NCBI GenBank assembly: GCA_963774945.1
Contig: CAVZHA010000001.1
Location: 124,001 to 188,000 of the forward strand
Reading direction: 5' to 3'
Length of the DNA: 64,000 bases
Origin: Trebonia sp963774945
GTDB taxonomy: Bacteria > Actinomycetota > Actinomycetes > Streptosporangiales > Streptosporangiaceae
The notes under the pieces were generated by a model that saw nothing but the letters and a program-made list of their open reading frames with translations, had not been told where the DNA came from and made no database searches. This document shows, one piece after another, positions 9,678 to 18,612 of the stretch (the first letter of the stretch is position 1; each line of letters opens with the position of its first letter). The position numbers and the translations under genes are program-made.

Positions 9678-10634
9678 TCATTTGGTCGGCCAGATTTTGT
9701 GCACGCGGGCGCGGGCGGCGAGTTTGCGCTGCTCGCGGCGGCCGGGCTCGTTGTAGATGATGAAGTCGTCGAAGCGGTGCTCGCCCTGCCTGCCGGCGAC
9801 CGATGCGGCCGCGGCGCGAACGTTCCAGAGCTGGCCGACGGTCATTTCCAGGGGCGGCTCGTCGGGCTGGAACTGGGCGCCGAGCGGGTAGTCGCGGCCC
9901 GGGCGCCTGGTCATCTCGATGTGGCAGCCGAGCACGTGCGTGACGGGACGGCTTTCGGCCAGGGCGACCATCCGGTCGAGGCTGGCCACGAACTGCGGGA
10001 AGTCGAACGCGTAGAGGCGGCCCGGGTAGACGGTGTCCCCGGTGAGCAGGAAACCGGTCCACGGGTCGTAGACGGTGATGGCGGCGCGGTGATGGCCGGG
10101 GCTGCCGGTGATCTCGAGCACGCGCCCGCCCAGGTCGAGCTGGACGATCTGCTCCGGCCAGCCGGTGAACCCGAAGTGCGCCTGGACGGCGTCAAGCTCG
10201 CGCGGCACGAGCGTCGTGTCCGGTCGGCCCTCGAACTGGGCGTCGCCCGCGACATGGTCGCCGTGGCCGTGCGTGTGGGCCACGACGAGCTCGTAGCCGC
10301 CGCTCGGGCGGCTCGGCCGGTGCTCGGCCAGCCACCGGGCTATCAGCTGGTCGACGGTGGCGCGAAGCGGGAACGTCTCATGGTCTTCGGTGGCGCCGGT
10401 GTCGAGCAGCAGCGCGCGGTCGTTGCCGAACAGCAGGTACAGGAACGGGGCCTCGTAGTTGACCGACTTGCTCTGCCGCATGATGACCGTGTGCGGGTCG
10501 TACTGGTGGACCTGGATCGGCGGGTCGGTCGGCCGCCGTCGGGCGGGCGCCCCGTGGATCCATCGGACGTCGAACGAGCCCGCGGCGGGCGCGCTGGTGA
10601 CGAAGTCGACCGGGGTGTTGGGGGCGTCAGTCAT
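9678..10634 (-). CDS. Metallo-beta-lactamase-fold hydrolase
   Basis: A 318-residue MBL-fold protein. The metal-binding motif is HTHGHGDH (around residue 115), followed by GSPGHH and the Asp in LLTGDTVYPG; a final His sits in LGCHIEM. This ligand set matches glyoxalase II/lactonase-like hydrolases. The start ATG at 10634 overlaps the dinB stop by 8 bases, so the two are co-transcribed. It ends 112 bases before fdhA on the same strand. The N-terminus is longer than in the minimal fold and contains a segment that reads MRQSKSVNYEAPFLYLLFG. The substrate cannot be told. Confidence 0.85.
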   Translation of the reverse strand: MTDAPNTPVDFVTSAPAAGSFDVRWIHGAPARRRPTDPPIQVHQYDPHTVIMRQSKSVNYEAPFLYLLFGNDRALLLDTGATEDHETFPLRATVDQLIARWLAEHRPSRPSGGYELVVAHTHGHGDHVAGDAQFEGRPDTTLVPRELDAVQAHFGFTGWPEQIVQLDLGGRVLEITGSPGHHRAAITVYDPWTGFLLTGDTVYPGRLYAFDFPQFVASLDRMVALAESRPVTHVLGCHIEMTRRPGRDYPLGAQFQPDEPPLEMTVGQLWNVRAAAASVAGRQGEHRFDDFIIYNEPGRREQRKLAARARVHKIWPTK

Positions 10635-11685
10635 CGGACGGGTCCTTCACGAACTCGGCCCGGACGCCGAGCAGACGCACCGGCCGGCCGGGGGTGAACT
10701 GGGCGAGGGCCGCGCGGGCGGCGGCCTCGAAGCCCGCGGGGTCGCGGGCGGCGTTGCCGGGAGCGGGGAACGGGGCGCCGTGGGTGACGGTGGTGAACGG
10801 CGCGTAGCGGACCTTGACGACCGCGCGCGCCACCGGACGTTCCTCCACCTCGGCCGCGACCTGGCGGGCGAGGCGGGCAACCTCCGCCTGGACCTGGTCC
10901 CATTCCTTGATGTTGCGCTGGAAGGTTACCTCGCGGCCGTGGGACCGGGCGACGTAGGGGCTGGGATCGACCTCGGCCTCGCCCCGGCCGCGGCCGAGCA
11001 GGACCAGCCAGGGGCCGGTCATCGGGCCGAACTCCGCCCCCAGCCGGTCCGGGTCGGCCTCGGCGAGCTCGCGGACCGTGCGGATGCCGAGTTTGTCGAG
11101 CTTATCGACCGTCTTCTTGCCTATCCCCCAGATCACGTCGGGCGGGCGGTCGCCGAGGAGCTCGTACCAGGTGTCCGAGGTCAGCCGGAAGACGCCGGCC
11201 GGCTTGCCGAAGCCGGTCGCGATCTTCGCCTGCAGCTTGTTCTCGCCGATGCCGACCGAGCAGTCGAGGTCGGTCGCCTGCTTGACGCTGGCGGCCAGGT
11301 CGCGGGCGAAGGACTCCGGGTCGGTCGCCTCGTCGGCCTCGTTGGTCTCGATGCCGACGAACGCCTCATCCCAGCCGAGCACCTCAACCGGCGCGCCGGT
11401 GTCCCGCAGCACCTCCATGATCTCGGCGCTTACCGCTAGGTAGGCGGGCGCGTCGACCGGCAGGAAGATGCAGTCCGGGCAGCGCTTCTTCGCGGTTCGC
11501 AGCGGCAGGCCGGAGTGGACGCCGAGCTCGCGGGCCTCGTAGGAGGCGGTGGAGACGACGCCGCGCTTGCTGGGGTCCCCGTCGCCACCGACCACGACCG
11601 GCTTGCCGCGCAGCTCGGGGTGGCGGAGCACCTCGACGGCGGCGATGAACTGATCCAGATCCACGTGCAGTACCCAGCGCGTCAC
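10627..11685 (-). CDS. dinB: DNA polymerase IV (Y-family translesion polymerase)
   Basis: A 352-residue Y-family polymerase. The N-terminal catalytic Asp is in HVDLDQFIAAVE and the second acidic pair in GWDEAFVGIE, where most family members have SxDEAY. The helix-hairpin-helix region (WGIGKKTVDKLDKLGI) and little-finger domain follow. The C-terminus has no obvious beta-clamp motif and ends EFVKDPSDD. It inserts bases opposite damaged template. The gene opens the dinB-MBL pair. The replacement around the second acidic motif is seen in some actinobacterial DinB2/DinB3-type proteins and may mark that subgroup (inference). Confidence 0.9.
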   Translation of the reverse strand: MTRWVLHVDLDQFIAAVEVLRHPELRGKPVVVGGDGDPSKRGVVSTASYEARELGVHSGLPLRTAKKRCPDCIFLPVDAPAYLAVSAEIMEVLRDTGAPVEVLGWDEAFVGIETNEADEATDPESFARDLAASVKQATDLDCSVGIGENKLQAKIATGFGKPAGVFRLTSDTWYELLGDRPPDVIWGIGKKTVDKLDKLGIRTVRELAEADPDRLGAEFGPMTGPWLVLLGRGRGEAEVDPSPYVARSHGREVTFQRNIKEWDQVQAEVARLARQVAAEVEERPVARAVVKVRYAPFTTVTHGAPFPAPGNAARDPAGFEAAARAALAQFTPGRPVRLLGVRAEFVKDPSDD

Positions 11686-11755
11686 AGCACCAGTCTTACC
11701 CGACCTCGGCCGCCGCAGGCGATAACCGACAGGAGGAGTCGAGCCAAGGACTGCG

Positions 11756-11885
11756 CCTTCCTATTACTTTTGACCACTTTTTCACCTTCCTATCGATTCT
11801 GACCGCTTTCACGCCCGATATGTCGGAATTTCGTGGTCAAAACTGATACGAAGGCAGATGATCATGGTCAGAACCGATACGAAGG
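11756..11885. repeat. Four 20-bp repeats in an interleaved inverted arrangement
   Basis: Units at 11756-11775 and 11785-11804 share the form CCTTCCTAT...TTYTGACC. Units at 11835-11854 and 11866-11885 are their reverse complements (GGTCA-AA-C-GATACGAAGG). Unit 1 matches the complement of unit 3 best and unit 2 that of unit 4, giving an A-B-A'-B' order. They are intergenic, between dinB and the LOG gene. The gap from 11686 to 11894 holds no gene. Confidence 0.7.
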
Positions 11886-11894
11886 TGGCGACGT

Positions 11895-12488
11895 CTAGCG
11901 ATCCGAGCGGTCGAGCCACTTGCTGACCTGGACCGGCGTCCAGGCGGCGAGCTGGTCGAGCAGTTTGGCCGGGTCGGTGTCGATGATAACCATGTCGCGG
12001 TGGGCCGGGCGCACGAAGCCGGCCGACACGGCGCCGTCGAGCAGCGCCCGGAGCGGGTCGAAGAAGCCCGCCACATCGAGGATGGCGCACGGCTTGGCGT
12101 GGATGCCGAGCTGGGTCCAGGTGAGCACCTCGAAGAACTCGTCGAACGTCCCGTAGCCGCCAGGCAGCATGATGAACGCGTCGGCCGCGTCGGCCATCGC
12201 CGCCTTCCGCTCGTGCATGGTGTCGGTGACGCGCAGGCCGGTCAGGCCGCGGTGCGGGATCTCGGTCTGCTCGAGCGCGCGGGTGATCACGCCGTGCGCC
12301 TCGCCGCCGCCGTCGAGGACCGCGTCCGCGATCGTGCCCATCAGGCCGACGTGGGCGCCGCCGTAGACGAGGCGGATGCCGCGTTCGGCCATCTCGCGGC
12401 CGAGTGACGCCGTGACGGCGGTGAAGACCGGGTCGAAGCCCGGGTTCGAGCCGCAGTAGACCGCGATGGAGGAGAGCTGTGTGGGCAC
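11895..12488 (-). CDS. LOG-family nucleoside monophosphate phosphoribohydrolase (TIGR00730)
   Basis: A 197-residue Rossmann-fold protein. It has the family opening SIAVYCGSNPGFDP, LVYGGAHVGLMG, the ERKAAM segment and the signature PGGYGTFDEFFE (family pattern PGGxGTxxE). Members release ribose 5-phosphate from cytokinin or other nucleotide monophosphates; in bacteria without plant contact the physiological substrate is usually unknown. It is a single gene on the minus strand, with the repeat block beyond its 3' end. Confidence 0.9.
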   Translation of the reverse strand: MPTQLSSIAVYCGSNPGFDPVFTAVTASLGREMAERGIRLVYGGAHVGLMGTIADAVLDGGGEAHGVITRALEQTEIPHRGLTGLRVTDTMHERKAAMADAADAFIMLPGGYGTFDEFFEVLTWTQLGIHAKPCAILDVAGFFDPLRALLDGAVSAGFVRPAHRDMVIIDTDPAKLLDQLAAWTPVQVSKWLDRSDR

Positions 12489-12684
12489 GGGTCGAATTGT
12501 GGCACCGTGCCGGGCTGGCCCGCGAACGAATTTCGTGTCAGACGCGGCCGGTGGGGACGACGCACGCAGCCCATTCGCTGGATGGCCCCCACCAGCAGAG
12601 GCGAGTTGACACCCGGCGATCGTGGCGGGTCGTGATGCATCTTAGTGACGACTATAGCCCGCGTAAAGCGATATTATGTGGAAT

Positions 12685-13002
12685 ATGGACGCCACTAGCC
12701 GACAGCGACCAGTTACTCCGCTCGCGGTGAACCGGGCACTGCGGGCGCTTGGTACGCATGTGGCCGGCTGGCGGAAGCTGCAGCGGCTGACTGCGGCCCA
12801 GGTTGCCGAGCGCGCAGGGATTTCGCGGGACACGCTGCGGGCGATTGAGCAAGGCAAGGGAACAGCGAGCACGGAGAACCTGCTGCGGGTGCTGCGCATC
12901 CTCGGCATTCTCGATGGTGTGGTCGCTGCGACTGACCCCTACCAGACCGACGTCGGACGGCTGCGCGCCGACGAGATCTTGCCTAAGCGGGTGCGCGGCT
13001 GA
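12685..13002 (+). CDS. HipB-like XRE antitoxin/regulator
   Basis: A small XRE-type HTH protein of about 105 residues. The helix-turn-helix spans AAQVAERAGISRDTLRAIEQGKG, and the C-terminal half (STENLLRVLRILGIL, RLRADEILPKRVRG) is typical of HipB-like partners. TATTAT at 12672-12677 is a good -10 box that would place transcription start near ATG 12685, so a leaderless mRNA is likely; an ATG at 12676 would lie inside that box. The stop overlaps the start of the hipA remnant (TGATG), as expected for a toxin-antitoxin pair. Confidence 0.82.
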   Translation: MDATSRQRPVTPLAVNRALRALGTHVAGWRKLQRLTAAQVAERAGISRDTLRAIEQGKGTASTENLLRVLRILGILDGVVAATDPYQTDVGRLRADEILPKRVRG

Positions 13003-13180
13003 TGGCTGGCCGCGAGCCCATCGAGGTCAGCGTGGAGATCGGCGGACGCGACCTGACCGCAGGCTGGCGGCGCGAGGTCGAGTAACTCGGCTTGCCGAGA
13101 CAGCAAATCGACAGAATGACCTATGCATTCGAAACCAGCCAACGCAGGATCGCTCGCCTGGTCCGACCTCCGCCCCGTGA
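13002..13180 (+). pseudogene. hipA kinase remnant with large internal deletion
   Basis: ATG at 13002 overlaps the hipB-like stop. The first residues (PIEVSVEIGGRDLTAG) look like the N-terminus of an actinobacterial HipA. They run straight into WRREVE, a TAA at 13083-13085, then in the same frame LGLPRQQIDRMTYAFE, which resembles a HipA C-terminal end. The kinase core, normally about 350 residues, is missing. This suggests an internal deletion plus a nonsense codon, leaving an orphan antitoxin. The match to the C-terminus is from memory and needs alignment; the 3' limit is arbitrary. Confidence 0.55.
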
Positions 13181-13205
13181 GCCCAGCCCGCGCCCGGTGG
13201 GCGCG

Positions 13206-14129
13206 TCAGCGGGGTGCGTGGGCGCCGGTCATCATGGCGGCGAGGTCGTCGGGGTGCAGGAACGAGGGCGGGGGCGGCGGGCCCCAGGCGAACAGGCTGC
13301 GGGCGCCTTCCAGGTCCTCCGGGGTCCACAGCTGGTCCTCGGGGATGCAGTCCATGTCCGAGTAGTACTCGGAGAAGTTGCCGGCCGGGTCCTTGAGGTA
13401 CCAGAAGAAGTTCGACCCCGCGTAGTGCCGGCCGAGGCCCCAGATGTGGCGCTCGGGGTTGGCCTCGAGCATCGCGTGCGCGCCGCGCCCCACGTCGTCG
13501 ATGTCATCCACCTGCCAGGAGGTGTGGTGCAGGAAGTTCACCGGCGCGGCCAGCACCAGGACATTGTGGTGGTCAGTCGAGCAGCGCAGGAAGGCGGCGA
13601 CGCCGACGATCCGGTCGCTGACCTTGAAGCCGAGCCCTTCGGCGAAGAAAAGCGAGGTGGTGGCGTGGTCGGTGGTGCCGAGAACGGCGTGGCCGAGCTT
13701 GCGCGGGCGGACCGGGTCTTCGCGCATGAAGCCGGGTGCCCGGTTGCCCCGGCGTTCGAGCCGGCCGGGGCCGTTGTAGGGGGTCGCGGTGACGAGATCC
13801 TGCTTCAGCCGGGGCGCGATCTCGAGCCGGACCCGGGTGCCGGTGACCGGCTCGGCCGTCTCCAGCGCCGGTCCGGTCAGCGCGTGCGGCAGGTCCAGGC
13901 GGGCCAGGCTCGCGGCCACCCGGTTCAGGTCGTCCGGGTCATCGACGCCGACCCGCATTTCGATCAGGCGCCGGGTCGGCGCGTGCACGATCCGCAGTTG
14001 GCGGCCAGCGTCGAGGGTTCTGAACCAGCCGTCTCCCTCGGGGGCGAGGCCGAACTCGGCGTAGTAGGCGGCGGTCTCATCGACGTTCGGCACGCCCATG
14101 GTGACCGATAGCAGGCCGTGCAGGCTCAT
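13206..14129 (-). CDS. Extradiol-type VOC dioxygenase (paralogue 1)
   Basis: A 307-residue two-domain vicinal-oxygen-chelate protein. The C-terminal domain has the 2-His-1-Glu pattern of type I extradiol dioxygenases: His147 in KLGHAVLG, His202 in LHHTSWQVDD and Glu254 in NFSEYYSD. The conserved stretch GSNFFWYLKDPAGNF precedes the Glu. It would cleave a catechol-like ring adjacent to the hydroxyls. The start overlaps the stop of the FAD hydroxylase (ATGA), so hydroxylase and dioxygenase are translated together. A close paralogue is at 29506-30450. The true substrate is not evident. Confidence 0.85.
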   Translation of the reverse strand: MSLHGLLSVTMGVPNVDETAAYYAEFGLAPEGDGWFRTLDAGRQLRIVHAPTRRLIEMRVGVDDPDDLNRVAASLARLDLPHALTGPALETAEPVTGTRVRLEIAPRLKQDLVTATPYNGPGRLERRGNRAPGFMREDPVRPRKLGHAVLGTTDHATTSLFFAEGLGFKVSDRIVGVAAFLRCSTDHHNVLVLAAPVNFLHHTSWQVDDIDDVGRGAHAMLEANPERHIWGLGRHYAGSNFFWYLKDPAGNFSEYYSDMDCIPEDQLWTPEDLEGARSLFAWGPPPPPSFLHPDDLAAMMTGAHAPR

Positions 14130-15838
14130 CCGATCTCTCCTTCTGGCGATCGCGGAATTCCGGTGGCGGGCGCGTCGACGCCGTGGCCGACGGCTGCCTC
14201 GATATTGATGTCAGCGGGGTCGGCCGCCCGCCAGGCGATGTGCTGGTCGGGCCGGACCAGGAGGAACTCGCCCGGCCAGGGGTAGGACGGCGGCGCCTCG
14301 AGCACGGTGAGCGGGACTCGGTGGTCGCGGGCTCGACGGCGGAGCGCGGCGATGGCCGCCTGGCTGGCGAGTCCGTGGTTTCCGTGGTTTCCGTGGTTTC
14401 CGTGGTTTCCGTCGCGTGCGTCGTCGGGCTGAGGGCACAGCAGGGTGAAGCCCGGCCCGAGGTGGTCGTAGAGCGACGAGCCGTCCGGCAGCCAGCAGTG
14501 CGGCAGCCGCGCGCCCGGATCGGTCGTCGGCCGGTAGGTGGTGGCGTCGGGGAGGTCCGGCGGGCTGGCCGACGGCTGGATGACCGGTGATCCCGCGTAG
14601 GAGTAGCCGAGGACCAGGCCGAGGCTGTAGAACTCGGGGCCCTTCGCTCGCTGGATCGTGGCCGCGTCCTTGGGCAGGTCGCCCGCCATGTTGCTGAGGT
14701 GCGAGGCCGCGCTGGCCACCGTCTTCTCGACGACGTCGCGGCGCTCGGGGTCATAGCTGGCGAGCAGCCGCTCCGGCGCCCAGCCCTGTAGCACAGCCGC
14801 GATCTTCCAGGCGATGTTGACCGCGTCGCCGACCGAGGTGTTGAAGCCGTGGCCGCCCCAGGGCGGGTTCACGTGCGCGCTCTCCCCGACCAGGAACACC
14901 CGCCCGTCGCTGAACCTGTCCGCGATCAGCATCCGGGCCGTCCACGGGTCCGACGCGAGCAGCTCGTGCTCGACCGGGGCACCGACCAGGCCGGTGATCA
15001 GCTCGGCCGAGTGCTGGTGGCCGTAGGCCGGGTCGATCCCAGGGGTGATCGCGAACCAGGTCCCGGACAGGTCAAGCCGTCCGATCACGCCCGGGACGGG
15101 CGCGTCAAGCACCCAGTACTGGACCGCGGGCCCGAGCTTGGTGTCGAGCGACGGCGCCCGGATCACCATGTTGAAGTTGGGCCGGGGGTCGGAACGGCCG
15201 ACGTACTCGGCACCGATCTGATCCCTGGTCACGCCAGACGCCCCGTCACAGCCGAGCACGTATTGGGCGCGGACCTGGTAACTGCGGCCGGTCTCGTCGC
15301 TGACGGTCACGGTCACGTCGGCGTCGCGCTGCGTCAGCCCGGTCACCGTGTGCCCCAGCCGCACGGTCACCTGCGGCGAGCGGCCCACGTGGGCGCGCAG
15401 CACCTCCTCCACGACCGGCTGCGGCACCTGCTGGCCGGCTTCGGCGAACCGGTCGTCGCGCTCGGTCGTCAGCCCGAACGCCCCGTCGAAGGAGGTGACG
15501 CACCGCCCGGACAGCGTCTCGCAGAACATCACCCGCTGCGACCACGCTACCGGCAGCGGCGCGGCCGCCCGGAGCTCGTCGGCCAGCCCCCACCGGCGCA
15601 GGTGCTCCATCGTCCGGACGCTCGTGGTTTTGGCCCGCGGGCGGCGGTAGGAGACCTGGACCCTCGGCTCGATGATCACGCAGTCGACGCCCCGGTGGGC
15701 GAGTTCGGCGGCGGCGGCGAGCCCGGCGGGCCCGCCCCCGGCGATCAGTACGGGGATCCGGTCGGCGCGCGCCCCATTGCCAGCAGCCATGGCTGCATCG
15801 TCGGGCATTGGACGGCGAAACGTAAGCGATGATTTCAT
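14126..15838 (-). CDS. FAD-dependent aromatic-ring hydroxylase (MhpA/PheA-like monooxygenase)
   Basis: A flavoprotein of up to 570 residues. The GxGxxG FAD motif is IAGGGPAGLAAAAEL, the mid-motif YVLGCDGASGVTR is the class A monooxygenase DG region, and the second FAD motif is GRVFLVGESAHVNPPWGGHGFN. The C-terminal domain is thioredoxin-like as in phenol hydroxylases. The longest frame starts at 15838; ATGs at 15808 and 15790 are equally possible because none has a clear ribosome site. It is divergent from an IclR regulator 37 bases away. A short Asn-His-Gly repeat interrupts the C-terminal domain (see 14373-14413). Confidence 0.87.
   Translation of the reverse strand: MKSSLTFRRPMPDDAAMAAGNGARADRIPVLIAGGGPAGLAAAAELAHRGVDCVIIEPRVQVSYRRPRAKTTSVRTMEHLRRWGLADELRAAAPLPVAWSQRVMFCETLSGRCVTSFDGAFGLTTERDDRFAEAGQQVPQPVVEEVLRAHVGRSPQVTVRLGHTVTGLTQRDADVTVTVSDETGRSYQVRAQYVLGCDGASGVTRDQIGAEYVGRSDPRPNFNMVIRAPSLDTKLGPAVQYWVLDAPVPGVIGRLDLSGTWFAITPGIDPAYGHQHSAELITGLVGAPVEHELLASDPWTARMLIADRFSDGRVFLVGESAHVNPPWGGHGFNTSVGDAVNIAWKIAAVLQGWAPERLLASYDPERRDVVEKTVASAASHLSNMAGDLPKDAATIQRAKGPEFYSLGLVLGYSYAGSPVIQPSASPPDLPDATTYRPTTDPGARLPHCWLPDGSSLYDHLGPGFTLLCPQPDDARDGNHGNHGNHGNHGLASQAAIAALRRRARDHRVPLTVLEAPPSYPWPGEFLLVRPDQHIAWRAADPADINIEAAVGHGVDAPATGIPRSPEGEIG
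14373..14413. repeat. 9-bp tandem repeat within the FAD hydroxylase gene
   Basis: Four perfect CCGTGGTTT units plus a partial fifth on the plus strand. On the coding strand they encode repeated Asn-His-Gly triplets in a loop. Because the unit is three codons long, length changes would keep the frame. Confidence 0.9.
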
Positions 15839-15875
15839 TCATTGGAAGAACCGCTGGCAAGCGGGAGGGGTGCGG

Positions 15876-16712
15876 ATGGGTGAGGAGACACTAGCGGGAC
15901 CGGTTGATGGCAACCCGGGCGAGGCCAGGGTCCGGGGACGGCGGCCGCCGCACGGCGAGCCGGTGGTGAACCGGGCATTCCGGATCCTGGCGGCGTTCGG
16001 CCCCGACGATCGCTCGCTGTCGCTCACCTCGCTGAGCGCCCGGGCCGGGCTGCCCGCGCCGAGCGCGCTGCGGATCGCGCGGCAGCTGGTCGCGCTCGGC
16101 GCCCTGGAACGGGACGAGGAGGGCCGCTACATGGTCGGGCTGCGGCTGCTCGAGATCGCCTCGCTGGCCCCGAGGGGGCACGGGCTGCGCGGCACCGCGC
16201 TCCCCTATATGGAGGACCTGCACCACGCGACCGGCCAGCATGTCCTGCTGGCCGTGCGCGACGGGCGTGAGGCCATCCTGGTCGAGCGGCTCTCCGCCCA
16301 CCGGGCCGGCCAGGTGCTGTATCGGATCGGCGGGCGGATGCCCATGCACGCGACCGGCGTCGGCCTGGTGCTGCTGGCGCACGCCCCGGTTCAGGTGCAG
16401 GATGAGGTGCTGGCCGGGGACCTGACGGTCGAGCCGGGGCACCCGCTGCAGTCGGAACGAGAATTCCGGGCGCTGCTTGCGGCGGTGCGGCGCGACGGCG
16501 TGGCGATCGCGTCCAGGCGGCAGCCTGAGCCGATGACCTCGGTCGCCGCCCCGGTCCTGAACCACCGGCGGGTCATCGCGGCGCTGTCGGTCGTCGCCCA
16601 GTCGGGAAACCTCCAGCCGGCCGCGCTCACCCCGGCCGTGGTCGCGGTCGCCCGCGCGATCTCCCGGGCGGTGTCGGCGGTCCACGCCGGGTTACCTGGG
16701 CCGGTCGGCTAA
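15876..16712 (+). CDS. IclR-family transcriptional regulator
   Basis: A 278-residue regulator. The winged helix (LTSLSARAGLPAPSALRIARQLVALGAL) lies at residues 45-85 and the IclR effector domain follows (HHATGQHVLLAVRDG, GGRMPMHATGVGLVLLAH). ATG 15876 has GGGAGGGG about 7 bases upstream; GTG 15870 is an alternative. It is divergent from the hydroxylase-dioxygenase operon and very probably controls it from the 37-bp gap. Effector unknown. Confidence 0.88.
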   Translation: MGEETLAGPVDGNPGEARVRGRRPPHGEPVVNRAFRILAAFGPDDRSLSLTSLSARAGLPAPSALRIARQLVALGALERDEEGRYMVGLRLLEIASLAPRGHGLRGTALPYMEDLHHATGQHVLLAVRDGREAILVERLSAHRAGQVLYRIGGRMPMHATGVGLVLLAHAPVQVQDEVLAGDLTVEPGHPLQSEREFRALLAAVRRDGVAIASRRQPEPMTSVAAPVLNHRRVIAALSVVAQSGNLQPAALTPAVVAVARAISRAVSAVHAGLPGPVG

Positions 16713-16763
16713 TATGCCGAAGCAGCCGGGAACCGACCAATGCAGCCGAGGAGAGCGCCAGCG

Positions 16764-18113
16764 ATGCGAGCAGAGGTGGGCCTAGCCCGCAGGCGGTCGG
16801 CCGATCGGCAGGAGACGGTCCGGGCCGGTGGGCGCCCGCTGCTGATCGCAGGCGCGGCGGTCGCCGCCGTCGCCGCCATCGTCTACCTGGTGGCGCTGGC
16901 GACGCACTCCTGGGACGCCATGCTGCGGGGGTTCGACCTGCAGGTCTACCTGGGCGGGGCGCACCAGGCGCTGCACCACTCGCACAGCCTCTATACCTGG
17001 CACTACGAGACTCACCCTGGTATCCAGTTCACCTACACCCCGTTCGCCGCGCTGGTGTTCGCGGCCGGCCTGGCGCTGCCGTTCAAGGCGCTGATGGTGG
17101 TCGTCACCATCCTGTCGCTGTTCTCGCTGGTGGCGACCATCTGGATCGCGTTCCGCGAGCTCGGCTGGGAGAAGACGTCCCGGCTCGGCGCGACCATGCT
17201 GCTGTCCGGGCTGCTGCTGTGGACCGAGCCGGTGCAGCGGGCGCTCTTCCTTGGCCAGGTCGAGTTGGTGCTGATGGCCCTGGTCGTCTGGGACCTGTGC
17301 CAGCCGGACCGGCGCCGGTGGAAGGGCGCCGCCACCGGCATCGCGGCCGGCATCAAGCTGGTCCCGCTCCTGTTCATCGCCTACCTGCTGCTCACCCGGC
17401 GGTTCCGGCAGGCCGCGGTGGCCGCGGCGGCGTTCGTCGTCACGGTCATCATCGGCTTCATCGCGCTGCCGAACGCGTCCGTCACCTGGTGGCTCGACGG
17501 CAACTTCTTCCAGGCGGGCCGGACCGGGTTCGTCGGCTCCGAGCAGAACCAGTCGCTGCGCGGCATCATGACCAGGCTGATCGGGTCGGTCAACGGCACC
17601 GTCGCGCCCTGGATCCTGGTCGCGATCGTCGCCGGGCTGCTCGGGCTGGCCGCCGCGGTCGTCCTCGACCAGCGCGGCTACACCTTCGCCGGTCTGATGG
17701 CGGCCGCGCTCACGGCACTGCTCGTCTCCCCGATCAGCTGGGATCACCACTGGGTCTGGATCGCGCCCGGGCTGGCGCTGATCGTCGACGCCGCCGTGCG
17801 GGCGGGCCGGGCCGGGCAGACCGGGCTGCGGGCCGCCTGGTACGCCCTGGCGGCAGTAGTGCTGCTGGTGTTCGCCTCCTGGCCGGATCGGCTCTGGAAC
17901 GCGAGGGCGGGGCTCATCCAGGGCGGGCTGGTCAACTACGCACCGTCCGCGTCCTTCCCCAGCGGCGACAGCCCCGCTTACAACGAGTACCACTGGCACG
18001 GTCTCCAGCTCATCTTCGGCAACCTGGAGCTGCTGGCCGGCCTTGGCCTCTTCGTCGTCGTTGTGGTGGTCGCGTTCCGCCTGTTCCGCACCGCCCGGCT
18101 CGCCACCCGGTAG
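16764..18113 (+). CDS. GT87-family membrane mannosyltransferase-like protein
   Basis: A polytopic membrane protein of about 449 residues with around 10-12 hydrophobic segments. The first external loop holds the acidic GFDLQVYLGGAH, and later ones have QFTYTPFAAL, FLGQVELVLMAL and SPISWDHHWVW, the hallmark pattern of GT87 (formerly DUF2029) alpha-mannosyltransferases acting on polyprenyl-phosphomannose. ATG 16764 is chosen because GAGGAGAG lies 8 bases upstream; an upstream ATG at 16740 has no such site. It follows the IclR gene on the same strand. Likely works in cell-envelope glycan or glycolipid assembly. Confidence 0.83.
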   Translation: MRAEVGLARRRSADRQETVRAGGRPLLIAGAAVAAVAAIVYLVALATHSWDAMLRGFDLQVYLGGAHQALHHSHSLYTWHYETHPGIQFTYTPFAALVFAAGLALPFKALMVVVTILSLFSLVATIWIAFRELGWEKTSRLGATMLLSGLLLWTEPVQRALFLGQVELVLMALVVWDLCQPDRRRWKGAATGIAAGIKLVPLLFIAYLLLTRRFRQAAVAAAAFVVTVIIGFIALPNASVTWWLDGNFFQAGRTGFVGSEQNQSLRGIMTRLIGSVNGTVAPWILVAIVAGLLGLAAAVVLDQRGYTFAGLMAAALTALLVSPISWDHHWVWIAPGLALIVDAAVRAGRAGQTGLRAAWYALAAVVLLVFASWPDRLWNARAGLIQGGLVNYAPSASFPSGDSPAYNEYHWHGLQLIFGNLELLAGLGLFVVVVVVAFRLFRTARLATR

Positions 18114-18612
18114 CTCGGGCCGTCGGCTAGCGTGCTCGACCGTCGTCGACCGCTGGCGTTACTGCGCTTCATGCTGTTATCCGAGCGACGCGAGGCGTTG
18201 CACAATCACTCTTTCCCCGGCAGTCCCGCTTGTTGCGGGCAGGTCGGGCAGTGTCGTCATCGTGTGCCGTTCGGGTCGGGGTGCCCACTTCGGCACACGG
18301 TGATGCTCCGTGTCCGATATGTCCAGCCGTTTTGGCACACGACGACGCCCGCTGGGGGCAAACCCCGCACGCCGGGGCGCGGCTCGGGGCCTGGGGGCCT
18401 GACGGGGCTGGGCGGGGCCGGGCGGGGTCGGCGCGGCCGGGCGGGGGCGGCGCGGCCGGGTGGGGTGGGGCCTGGCGCGCTTCTTGCTGTTATCTGGGCA
18501 GCGGTAGGGTGTCGGCTGGGCAGTGGCCGTAGTGTCCAGCCGGGGTGCGCACGCGGCGGCGACGGTCGGCGCGAGTTGAGCTGGGGGTGGGGCGCTGGCA
18601 GACTGCTGGGCC
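18114..18612. repeat. Gene-free stretch with two copies of a CTTCTTGCTGTTATC box
   Basis: Copies are at 18164-18183 (one mismatch, CTTCATG) and 18477-18496. The same box occurs three more times at 38089-38322. A hairpin with arms GTGTGCCG/CGGCACAC lies near 18265-18300, and 18380-18475 is low-complexity G-rich sequence. No gene is supported here. Confidence 0.65.

Noticed and set aside
1..12000. selC (tRNA-Sec) or selD close to selA/selB
   Set aside because: Searched by eye for a long-variable-arm tRNA with UCA anticodon and for a SelD frame; none seen.
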